From CBDHHC01 sp050633205 (GTDB lineage: Bacteria > Pseudomonadota > Alphaproteobacteria > Rhizobiales > CBDHHC01), in contig JBOEGA010000025.1 in NCBI GenBank assembly GCA_050633205.1, positions 1-12,815 of the forward strand: a stretch of DNA of 12,815 nt, in the 5' to 3' direction. Position 1 is the first letter of the stretch. Each line of letters starts with the position of its first letter. The position numbers were made by a program, and so were the translations under genes. A model generated the notes under the pieces. The model was not told where the DNA came from, ran no database searches, and saw nothing but the letters and a program-made list of their open reading frames with translations. Below are positions 5,804-12,815 of the stretch, one piece after another.

Positions 5804-8065
5804 ATGCAGGCAAAAAGAATCATTCCTGCAACCTTTATCGGGTTGGGAGCGTTAACTGCATATTTGCTCTATGCTAATTCGCAGAAGAAGCCTGTTGAAA
5901 CCATGGCGGCTTCCGTTCAGGAAGTTACAACCCGGAAAGTCGACAAAAAGCAAACGGAGAAAAAAACCTCCGGTCCAGCCAGAGTCTCCAGCTTAAAACA
6001 AAGCAAACCAAAAGAAAAAGCTGAAGACAAGAGCACGAAAGCTCCGGTTGAGTTAACTAAAGGCAATGTCAATCTGGCAGATGCCCTTAAACCTGTTCTC
6101 AGCAAGACCTGGTCTGGCGCAGATGTGAAAGCATTTAAAAGTGCCTATCTCCATATGCGAAAGGACAGATATACAAAAGCTGATGCTGTTGGCAAAAGCA
6201 TATCTGACCCCAATATCAGGCTTGCTCTGAAATGGTACAAATATAAAAGTAATGCGGCTGGAATTCCTTCCAGAAAACTCCGGGCATTTTGGAAGAAACA
6301 TCCGGATTTCCCTAGTCTCGATGCTATGAAAGCGGCAGTAGAGTCTGATCTGGTAGCAGCGCGAACCAGTAAAATCAGGGCATATCTTAAAGAAAATGAG
6401 CCTGTCAGCAGTGCAGGAATGCTGGCAAAAGCTATCTTGCTTATGTCTGAGGATAAGAAGGACGAATCTCTCAAAATCGTCAGGCAGCTCTGGCACTGGG
6501 GTAAGCCTTCTAGAGCGCTCGACAAGATCATTATCAAAAAGTTTGGCAAACACCTGAAAAAAGAAGATTATCATATCCGCGCACAGCGTTATCTTTATGA
6601 AGGAAAGTCCAAATATGTTGCGTCAGCACTGAGCGTTGCGAAAAAACTGGATGCTTCAACACGCAAAACCCTTGATGTACATATTAATTATCTGCGGAAA
6701 TCGCGGAAAGCACCTAAAAAGATCAAGGCCCTGCCGGCAAAAGACCGTATGCAGCCAAATTTGATTTACGCTCAGGTAAAGCGTTACAGAAAAAAGAAAA
6801 AATACGAAAAAGCATGGACCCTGCTGAAATCAGCACCGGACGATCCCAAGAAACTGGTTGACCCGGATGCATGGTGGGATGAAAAGCGTTATCTGATTCT
6901 GGAAGCACTTAATAAAAAGAAATACCAGACCGCCTATGATCTGGCCGAGAACCATGGTCAGATTTCCATTAACCAGCTTATTGATGCGGAATTTCTGTCC
7001 GGTTGGATTGCATTGCGCTACCTCAAAAAGCCGAAACTGGGTTACAAACATTTTGTTACGTTAAATAAAATAGCTGATGGCCCAAGAAGCAGATCACAAT
7101 CTCATTACTGGCTTGGACGCAGTGCACTGGCACAGGGCAAGCAAAGCCTTGCGAAAAAGCATTTTGAAGATGGCTCCAAATATTTCAATACATTTTATGG
7201 CCAGCTTTCAAGACAAAGCATCAACCCGCATGACCGCCATATCAAGATTAATGACTCCGAACAGCCAACCAAAGCGGATATCAGGAGATTTCAGAATCGC
7301 AGCGCGGTAAAAATTATTATGCTGGCAAATCAGGCCGAGGAATATTATCTCGCTGTGAGATTTTTCCATGCATTACGCTATGCCATAACGGAACCTGGAG
7401 AAAGAATACTTCTGGCCGAGTTCGCCAAGCGGATAGGACATACACAGCAAAGCGTCCGCATTGCCAAAACAGCAATGTTCTATGGTCATGACGCAACTGA
7501 ATATGCCTATCCTGTTCATGCCATGCCCAAATTCAAGCCTTTGGGTAAAATGCCTGAAAAAGCATTCTCATTTGCCATTGCACGGCAGGAAAGCGAATTT
7601 AATACGAAGATTGTCAGTCATGTAGGCGCACGCGGGGTTATGCAGGTTATGCCTGCTACTGCTAAAATCATTGCCCGGCGCTACAAGATTAAATACAGCA
7701 AAAAGAAGCTTTCAACGGACCCGAGTTATAATGTAAGCCTTGGCGCAATCTATATTACAGAACGCCTGCGCGGAGAATCCGGTTCTTATATCAAATCTAT
7801 AGCAGGATATAATGCCGGGCCGGGACGTGTCAGGCAGTGGGTTCGCAAGATTGGAGACCCAAGCCGGAATATTGACCCTATTGACTGGATCGAACGTATT
7901 CCGTTCAGGGAAACCCGGAACTATGTGAAAAAGGTTCTGGCTAATATGCAGGTATACCGTGCCCTGCTGGGTAATCCGAAAATAGCTCTTCAGCTTCGCA
8001 AAGACCTCTACAGAGGACGCAAGGACAGAAAAAAAGCCACTAAGCCACTTATCGCTGCCAATTAA
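5804..8065 (+). CDS. Soluble-type lytic transglycosylase (Slt70-like), membrane-anchored or exported
   Basis: The 753-residue protein should cleave the MurNAc-GlcNAc bond of peptidoglycan, forming 1,6-anhydro-muropeptides in the periplasm. The C-terminal SLT domain (about 580-720) shows the catalytic ARQESEFN with Glu596, GVMQVMPATA (611-620), AGYNAGPGRVRQW (667-679) and IPFRETRNYVKKV, matching family 1 enzymes in order. The long region before it (about 90-570) is helical with repeat-like segments and corresponds to the superhelical ring of Slt70. Residues 8-25 are hydrophobic and could be an uncleaved anchor or a signal peptide, followed by a Lys/Ser/Thr-rich linker. The whole chain is unusually rich in lysine. 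A GAGGGG-type Shine-Dalgarno precedes the ATG by about 12 bases. Its placement opposite dapA-smpB recalls other alphaproteobacteria. A hairpin terminator follows. Confidence 0.92.
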   Translation: MQAKRIIPATFIGLGALTAYLLYANSQKKPVETMAASVQEVTTRKVDKKQTEKKTSGPARVSSLKQSKPKEKAEDKSTKAPVELTKGNVNLADALKPVLSKTWSGADVKAFKSAYLHMRKDRYTKADAVGKSISDPNIRLALKWYKYKSNAAGIPSRKLRAFWKKHPDFPSLDAMKAAVESDLVAARTSKIRAYLKENEPVSSAGMLAKAILLMSEDKKDESLKIVRQLWHWGKPSRALDKIIIKKFGKHLKKEDYHIRAQRYLYEGKSKYVASALSVAKKLDASTRKTLDVHINYLRKSRKAPKKIKALPAKDRMQPNLIYAQVKRYRKKKKYEKAWTLLKSAPDDPKKLVDPDAWWDEKRYLILEALNKKKYQTAYDLAENHGQISINQLIDAEFLSGWIALRYLKKPKLGYKHFVTLNKIADGPRSRSQSHYWLGRSALAQGKQSLAKKHFEDGSKYFNTFYGQLSRQSINPHDRHIKINDSEQPTKADIRRFQNRSAVKIIMLANQAEEYYLAVRFFHALRYAITEPGERILLAEFAKRIGHTQQSVRIAKTAMFYGHDATEYAYPVHAMPKFKPLGKMPEKAFSFAIARQESEFNTKIVSHVGARGVMQVMPATAKIIARRYKIKYSKKKLSTDPSYNVSLGAIYITERLRGESGSYIKSIAGYNAGPGRVRQWVRKIGDPSRNIDPIDWIERIPFRETRNYVKKVLANMQVYRALLGNPKIALQLRKDLYRGRKDRKKATKPLIAAN

Positions 8066-8086
8066 GCGGTATGCTTTTTTATATTG

Positions 8087-8127
8087 AATACAGTGTCCTG
8101 CATCAGGGCACTGTATTTCTGTGTCTT
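8087..8127 (+). terminator. Rho-independent terminator after the lytic transglycosylase gene
   Basis: AATACAGTGTCC (8087-8098) pairs with GGGCACTGTATT (8106-8117) in a 12-bp stem that has one G-U pair and a 7-base loop. A T-rich but interrupted tail follows (TTTCTGTGTCTTTC). It lies 21 bases after the stop codon. Confidence 0.65.
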
Positions 8128-8244
8128 TCATCCATTGTTGGATAGCGTTTAAAATTCTTCTGTGCTTTCATTCCGACAGGGATTGAATCTCTTCTCATAT
8201 AATTAAATTGCCATGAGAATCGGTTATCATCGATATACAACCGA

Positions 8245-9171
8245 ATGCCCAAGTTTAAGCGAAAGAACCAGGCCACAGAAATGACTGAACAAAATTGGCG
8301 CGATATTAATTTCACTTCCTTTGACGGCCTGAATATTTATGCCCGTTGTTATGAGGCTTCGCAGCCATCTGGTATGGCGCCGGTACTCTGTCTCCCTGGC
8401 CTTACCAGAAATTCACAGGATTTTCATTATCTGGCAACCCACCTTAGTCAGCAGACTGAAAATCAAAGAGATGTCTACTGCATAGACTTACGCGGTCGTG
8501 GCCGCTCCGATTATGACAGGGACTGGAAGAATTATACCACAACAACAGAACTCAGAGATGTTCTTGACCTGACAGCAATTGAAGGTATCCATAAAGCTTC
8601 CGTAATAGGAACATCCCGTGGAGGCCTGATCATGATGATTATGGCCGCAGCCCGCCCCACCCTTATCGAGACAGCTATCCTCAATGATATTGGCCCCGTA
8701 ATTGATACTCAGGGGTTACTTCGCATTCGCAGCTATGCGGGTTCTTTGCCTGTCGTAAACAACTGGAGCGAAGCCTGCAGAATTATACGCTCGATAAACG
8801 AGAAACAGTTTACGCATCTCAGTGATGAAGAGTGGATGATCATCGCCCGGCAAAGCTTTCTTGAAGATGAGGGACGCCCTATTCCTTCCTATGATACCGA
8901 ACTGGGCAAACCACTCGCAGAAATTGATTTTACAGAACCTCTGCCAACTGCATGGCCCCAGTTTCTGGCACTCAGCAAATTCCCTCTAATGGTACTGAGG
9001 GGTGAAAACTCTGACTTATTATCTGCAGAAACCATGCAGGAAATGCAGGAACGTGCGCCTGGCATGTATGGTGTAACTATCGAAAATCAGGGACATGCTC
9101 CGTTTTTTATCGGAGAGGAAATTAACAACACCATTTATGATTTTCTCGAGAAATCAGGAAAACCGCATTAG
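8245..9171 (+). CDS. Alpha/beta-fold hydrolase, substrate unknown
   Basis: The protein (308 residues from this ATG) has a complete alpha/beta-hydrolase pattern. The oxyanion-side segment is LCLPGLTRNSQDF (about 48-60), and DLRGRGRSD (81-89) is the usual strand-4 loop. The nucleophile elbow GTSRGG has Ser124. Asp257 in RGENSD and His284 in NQGHAPFF are the likely remaining triad members. No signal peptide is seen, so it is probably cytoplasmic. Relatives include esterases, lactonases, dienelactone-type and haloalkane-type enzymes, and the sequence does not decide between them. The start is uncertain. No Shine-Dalgarno precedes 8245, and Met13 (8281) gives the more natural beginning MTEQNWRDINFTS. 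The gene stands alone, separated by a terminator from the upstream gene and by a 330-base AT-rich gap from the downstream pair. Confidence 0.85.
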   Translation: MPKFKRKNQATEMTEQNWRDINFTSFDGLNIYARCYEASQPSGMAPVLCLPGLTRNSQDFHYLATHLSQQTENQRDVYCIDLRGRGRSDYDRDWKNYTTTTELRDVLDLTAIEGIHKASVIGTSRGGLIMMIMAAARPTLIETAILNDIGPVIDTQGLLRIRSYAGSLPVVNNWSEACRIIRSINEKQFTHLSDEEWMIIARQSFLEDEGRPIPSYDTELGKPLAEIDFTEPLPTAWPQFLALSKFPLMVLRGENSDLLSAETMQEMQERAPGMYGVTIENQGHAPFFIGEEINNTIYDFLEKSGKPH

Positions 9172-9276
9172 CCCCACAAACAGGTACATGCTGCTAAATC
9201 CCTAAAATAACAGCACTGTTTTCAGATGAACAATATTTACATTACATAACTATTCATTGCTGCTTTTACTATTCAG

Positions 9277-9299
9277 TATATCTATTAGTATCAGATATA
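9277..9299. repeat. Inverted repeat TATATCT-N9-AGATATA, operator-like
   Basis: Two perfect 7-bp arms (9277-9283 and 9293-9299) flank a 9-base spacer. The element lies about 35 bases upstream of the best -35 candidate for the downstream pair, where an activator or repressor could sit. All arms are AT-rich, so chance is possible. Confidence 0.3.
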
Positions 9300-9331
9300 T
9301 GTTTATAACCTTCGCCATTACTTGTTTTTAA

Positions 9332-9360
9332 TTGCCCACACCTCAACACTATTATATTTA
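9332..9360 (+). promoter_or_regulatory. Possible sigma-70 promoter for the downstream gene pair
   Basis: TTGCCC (9332-9337) and TATTTA (9355-9360) are separated by 17 bases, each matching four of six consensus positions. It would give a leader of about 160 bases. AT-rich surroundings offer rival -10 boxes, so this is only a candidate. Confidence 0.3.
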
Positions 9361-9526
9361 TAAATGTAATGTTTAAATCTTAATTCGTTTTGAATAACAC
9401 ACACCAATATTTGCTGTTACCTGAATAAACCTCGGGTAAGACTGCAAGAGCTGGTCACAATAATCAATAATAATCCACTAATGCTTACAGTCCCTATATC
9501 ACGTGTGTAGTAAAGGTAAGAGTACC

Positions 9527-11152
9527 GTGGATAGTAAGAACGAGAAACCATCGGCGCTGTTTGATATTGATAACCCTGTGGGCAGGACTGACCCAAAGGT
9601 TACAAATATTGAAAATCATATTAAAAAACGCCAGCAGGTAGCTCCCCCGAACCGCGAAACAGGCTCTCTTGCCTCAGAATACGAAAAAGCCTTTTCGGAA
9701 ACATCCGGTAATTCAGTTTCCTACCTTTCCAGTGCTGAGAAAAACACCGGCTACCCCACAGCAGAGGAACCACCGGCTGCAATATTCTCGGATGGCAATG
9801 AAGCTTCTGATGAAGAGCTTAGCGACCTGGAAAAACGCATACTCCAGCGCATCCATAGTGAGCTTGACCAGAATGAAAAACTGGCAGCCCAAAACTCTGC
9901 CCCCGACACCCCGCCCCGCTCAGGAGATAAGGCACTACTGGTACAGCTTCCAGCTCCCGAAAAAAAGGAAGAGCCTTTCCGGGTTGCGCAATTCCCGATT
10001 CAACAGACAGCAGCATTGGAAGTTCCAAAAGAAACTGAACAGGTCGATATAAATATGCTCGAAAGGTGGCTCGATAAGAGCCCCCGACAGGAAAGTGGAT
10101 ACTCCCCTGCACTCGTTATTACACTCTGCCTTGCCTCTTTATTTATCGGCATTATAGCTGGCGGCCTGGGTGCTATGGCTATAGCAGGTACCAAAGATCA
10201 TGAAAAAATAGAGGTTGAAGAAGCCTATCAGGCCTATAAACTTATGATGGCCTCCAGAAGTTCTGAACTACAGACCACTAACCTGCAATCGGAACAGCGC
10301 GAAACGCTCCCCCGCTCAGGTTCAGATGGTGGAAACTCCGGTGATAACAACGGACAGCACTACAAGGGGACTGCTGCAGCACTCACTTTTTCTGTACCGA
10401 TCATGGAAGTTGAAGAGAAATGTGATGAGCAGCCTGTTATCAAACTGACACCAGCCCCCGCAGGTCAGACAGGGATATCAATTAAGGGCAGATGTCAGAA
10501 AAATCAGACAGTCAATATTGAATATGCGGGCGTTACTCTCAATAAAAAACTGGACAGGAATGGCGACCTGAACTTTGCTCTGGACTGCTTTGCAGGCGAC
10601 AAGTCCCCCATAACCTTTACCTTTGAAAATAAACAGAAAGTCGTCCGCAAACCGGTCGCTCTGGATCTGGATAAAATTACAAAAGTTGCAGTAATCTGGA
10701 AGGGATCTGCAAATCTGAACCTCCACGCGTTTGAATATATGGCAGCAGCCGGACAGGAAGGGCATATCTGGGAAAATAATCCCTCAAGTTTCAAAAAAGC
10801 AAAGTACAAGACCAGACAAACCGGCAAGGGGCACGGCTTTATCAGTTCTGCAGAGAAATACGGTTCCGGTGATCAGAAAGTTGAAGTCTATACATTCTAT
10901 AATGCAACAGACCAGAAATATGGTGTCGTCCAGCTGGCTCTTGATTACCAGCTAAAACATAATAACCTTCATCAGATTACCTGTCAGAGTCAGGGTGACA
11001 TAACCATTGATTATACCACTGTTACCCTCAGTAAAAATAAAACCGTAAAGACCAGCAAGGCTGCATCAATTCTAAACCCCTGCAACCTCCTTTCCACAAA
11101 CAGGAAAATGTTAAATACAAGAGCTGTTGAGGATCTTGTATTTGGAAGATGA
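9527..11152 (+). CDS. Single-pass inner-membrane protein with a periplasmic Cys-containing domain, unknown function
   Basis: I do not recognise this 541-residue protein. Residues 1-190 are hydrophilic, Pro/Glu/Ser-rich and probably disordered cytoplasm, with one likely helix (DEELSDLEKRILQRIHSELD). One transmembrane helix spans about 194-220 (LVITLCLASLFIGIIAGGLG). A short helix, then a Gly/Ser/Asn-rich linker (RSGSDGGNSGDNNGQ), leads to the C-terminal 270 residues, probably beta-rich and periplasmic, with five cysteines (299, 323, 354, 486, 519). Distinctive motifs are NLNLHAFEY (His400), GHIW (412-415), GKGHGF and QKVEVYTFYN. The GTG at 9527 is preferred because GGTAAGAG stands just before it; an in-frame GTG at 9503 lacks a ribosome site. 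Its stop overlaps the next ATG (ATGA), implying translational coupling with the PBP-OmpA gene and a shared job in the envelope. Confidence 0.75.
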   Translation: MDSKNEKPSALFDIDNPVGRTDPKVTNIENHIKKRQQVAPPNRETGSLASEYEKAFSETSGNSVSYLSSAEKNTGYPTAEEPPAAIFSDGNEASDEELSDLEKRILQRIHSELDQNEKLAAQNSAPDTPPRSGDKALLVQLPAPEKKEEPFRVAQFPIQQTAALEVPKETEQVDINMLERWLDKSPRQESGYSPALVITLCLASLFIGIIAGGLGAMAIAGTKDHEKIEVEEAYQAYKLMMASRSSELQTTNLQSEQRETLPRSGSDGGNSGDNNGQHYKGTAAALTFSVPIMEVEEKCDEQPVIKLTPAPAGQTGISIKGRCQKNQTVNIEYAGVTLNKKLDRNGDLNFALDCFAGDKSPITFTFENKQKVVRKPVALDLDKITKVAVIWKGSANLNLHAFEYMAAAGQEGHIWENNPSSFKKAKYKTRQTGKGHGFISSAEKYGSGDQKVEVYTFYNATDQKYGVVQLALDYQLKHNNLHQITCQSQGDITIDYTTVTLSKNKTVKTSKAASILNPCNLLSTNRKMLNTRAVEDLVFGR

Positions 11153-12765
11153 ATAAATTTTATAACCACCTGACTTCGAAAATCATTAGTTTTCTCCTAT
11201 ACCTGACAGCATTTATTTGCTGTCAGTTTTCTGCTGTTTGGGCAGGAAATATAGTACTCAAAAACAGTAGCAGCAATATTCTGATCGAGGGTGAGCTGGT
11301 TAAATTTGACGGCAGAATGTTTGTGATAAAGTCTGATCATTTTGGCGAAATGACAGTAAGCTCCAGACAGTATAGTTGTGTCTCGGGAACCTGCCCCGAT
11401 ATCACATCCTCCATAAAGTCGCCAAAAGCACCAAAAACCAAACTAAGTTATCTTGGAATTTACGGATCATATACAATCGGCCGCGAACTGCTTCCTGCAT
11501 TGGTAGATGCATATGCACAGAACACAGGAGCAACAACAAAGCGTATATATACCAGCGACCCACACAAGCTTATTATTAACGTGAAGGACGGGCTTGGGCT
11601 GCAAATGTCCACAGTAAAAATTCTGACAAAAGGGTCAAAAAAATCCTTTCCCGCACTTGCCAGCGGAACCGCCCAGATTGCCATGTCTTCCCGGCCTATA
11701 GCAGGCAATGAGCTGAAACTCCTTGCCCGTTCCGGCATAGTAGGAATGACACAGCCCGGTAAGGAGAATATCCTGGCGCTTGACGGATTGCAGATTGTGT
11801 TATCTCCCGGCAACCCGGTTAATAGCCTCTCGGTAGAACAGGTTGCAAAAATATTCGCCGGAAAAATAAGAAACTGGTCGCAGCTTGGACCCTATAAAGG
11901 TAAAATCAATATACACACAACCAATGCTGATTATGGACTGCACGATATTTTCGACAGGCTGGTCATGCAGCCTAACAACCTGAAAATGGCATCTGCAACA
12001 AAAAAATACACCTCCTATACTGCCCTGTCTGATGCCGTAGCAAGAGACCCGCTTGGCATTGGGTATACAAGCTCATCTTACAGGCGCAATGCTAAAGTAA
12101 TAGCAGTATCCACTTCATGCAGTGCTGCAAAATATCCCAATGCATTTGATATAAAAGCCGAGGAATACCCCCTGTCATTCAGGCATTACCTCTATGTTCA
12201 CGGTTTAAAATCAAAGCCCTACGCAAAAAAACTTGTGAAGTTTGCCCTGTCCGGCAAAGCGCAGCCAGTTCTTCGCAAACAGGGATTTATTGACATGTCT
12301 CCTGTCTCTCTCAGTTTTAATGATCAGGCAGACAGGATTATTACCGGTGTTGCCGCCGCCAATCGTGATTTCAAGGTTAGTCTGATTGATCAGTTCAACC
12401 GTATGTTCAAAAATGCAGAACGGTTATCTACAACATTCAGGTTTCAGGGAAACAATCACCAGCTTGATAACAAGTCACAGATAGATGCACATAATCTTGC
12501 AAAGCTATTAACGACAAGGAAATATAAAAACAAAGAGGTTTACCTGGTCGGTTTCACGGATTCCCGGGGCAGCACCGACCAGAATATTGTGGTTGCGCTC
12601 ACCCGGGCTGACAAGGTCAAATCTGCAATCATCAGAGCATCCAAAGGTAAAATCAAACCATACAGGCTAAACGTAAGAGGTTATGGTGAACTGCTCCCTG
12701 TAAGCTGTAACAATACCAGAGAAGGACGCTATAAGAACCGCCGCGTTGAAGTCTGGCTTCGTTAA
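11149..12765 (+). CDS. Exported PstS-like binding domain fused to an OmpA peptidoglycan-binding domain
   Basis: The 538-residue protein has a signal peptide (1-32, cleavage after VWA). A small beta domain follows (about 33-85: ILIEGELVKFDGRMFVIKSD with a CVSGTC cysteine pair). A PstS-type periplasmic binding domain covers about 98-395 (GIYGSYTIGRELLPALVDAY, SGTAQIAMSSRP, SVEQVAKIFAGKIRNWSQLG). An OmpA C-terminal domain covers about 425-538 (VGFTDSRGSTDQN, GRYKNRRVEVWLR). Asp471 and Arg486 have the same 15-residue spacing as the diaminopimelate-binding Asp271 and Arg286 of E. coli OmpA, so peptidoglycan binding is likely. In the binding domain, the Asp expected in SGTAD is Gln176, and the SGT phosphate loop is replaced by ADYGLH (260-265). 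The ligand may therefore not be phosphate. The ATG overlaps the upstream stop (ATGA). No lipobox is seen. Confidence 0.85.
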   Translation: MNKFYNHLTSKIISFLLYLTAFICCQFSAVWAGNIVLKNSSSNILIEGELVKFDGRMFVIKSDHFGEMTVSSRQYSCVSGTCPDITSSIKSPKAPKTKLSYLGIYGSYTIGRELLPALVDAYAQNTGATTKRIYTSDPHKLIINVKDGLGLQMSTVKILTKGSKKSFPALASGTAQIAMSSRPIAGNELKLLARSGIVGMTQPGKENILALDGLQIVLSPGNPVNSLSVEQVAKIFAGKIRNWSQLGPYKGKINIHTTNADYGLHDIFDRLVMQPNNLKMASATKKYTSYTALSDAVARDPLGIGYTSSSYRRNAKVIAVSTSCSAAKYPNAFDIKAEEYPLSFRHYLYVHGLKSKPYAKKLVKFALSGKAQPVLRKQGFIDMSPVSLSFNDQADRIITGVAAANRDFKVSLIDQFNRMFKNAERLSTTFRFQGNNHQLDNKSQIDAHNLAKLLTTRKYKNKEVYLVGFTDSRGSTDQNIVVALTRADKVKSAIIRASKGKIKPYRLNVRGYGELLPVSCNNTREGRYKNRRVEVWLR

Positions 12766-12815
12766 CTGCAGAACAACTCCACCAGTTCCTGTTCAGATAT
12801 TCAGCCAGCTTTCAC

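Larger units (their letters stand above)
9172..9526 (+). other. AT-rich leader of the membrane protein / PBP-OmpA gene pair
   Basis: No gene is visible. The region is strongly AT-rich and should hold the promoter of the downstream two-gene unit. It contains the inverted repeat at 9277-9299 and a possible promoter at 9332-9360, both listed separately. No clear terminator for the hydrolase gene was found near its stop. Confidence 0.45.

Noticed and set aside
8210..8240. Promoter TTGCCA / TATACA ahead of the alpha/beta hydrolase gene
   Set aside because: The 20-base spacer is poor and the implied start would coincide with the ATG at 8245. It may hint that translation starts at 8281, but it is not strong enough to call.
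12762..12815. C-terminus of a minus-strand gene (ISEQELVELFCS) at the right edge
   Set aside because: An in-frame TGA lies only 12 codons upstream and the frame overlaps the end of the OmpA-fusion gene, so it cannot be supported within the window.

Overview
The window looks like chromosomal DNA of a moderately AT-rich alphaproteobacterium. The main signs are a porin with an N-terminal coiled-coil segment followed by GNRQVSLTVYGQVN, an SSB promoter carrying the alphaproteobacterial LexA box GTTC-N7-GTTC, and a dapA-smpB pair divergent from a soluble-type lytic transglycosylase gene. The genus cannot be read from the sequence. No insertion sequence, phage gene, tRNA, rRNA or CRISPR array is visible.

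Layout. (1) 1-1815, plus strand: the 3' end of a ubiquinone-biosynthesis FAD hydroxylase (UbiH/UbiF/COQ6 family), an LpxL/HtrB-type lipid A acyltransferase, and a small, very basic secreted protein with four cysteines. (2) 1816-3290: an AT-rich leader with palindromes, then a porin gene broken by one missing base (-1 frame) at a CCC run, then a terminator. (3) 3336-5501, minus strand: ssb with its own SOS-type promoter and terminator, and a dapA-smpB operon. (4) 5804-9171, plus strand: a 753-residue Lys-rich lytic transglycosylase, a strong hairpin terminator and an alpha/beta hydrolase. (5) 9172-12765, plus strand: an AT-rich leader and two genes joined by an ATGA overlap. The first encodes a single-pass inner-membrane protein with a periplasmic Cys-containing domain that I do not recognise. 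The second encodes a secreted fusion of a PstS-like binding domain and an OmpA peptidoglycan-binding domain.

Most genes serve the envelope (lipid A, porin, murein cleavage, lysine/DAP supply, OmpA-like anchoring) or housekeeping (SSB, SmpB). The least-described element is the coupled pair at 9527-12765. I infer a trans-envelope module in which a peptidoglycan-anchored binding protein works with an inner-membrane partner. Its binding domain lacks residues that classical PstS uses to hold phosphate.
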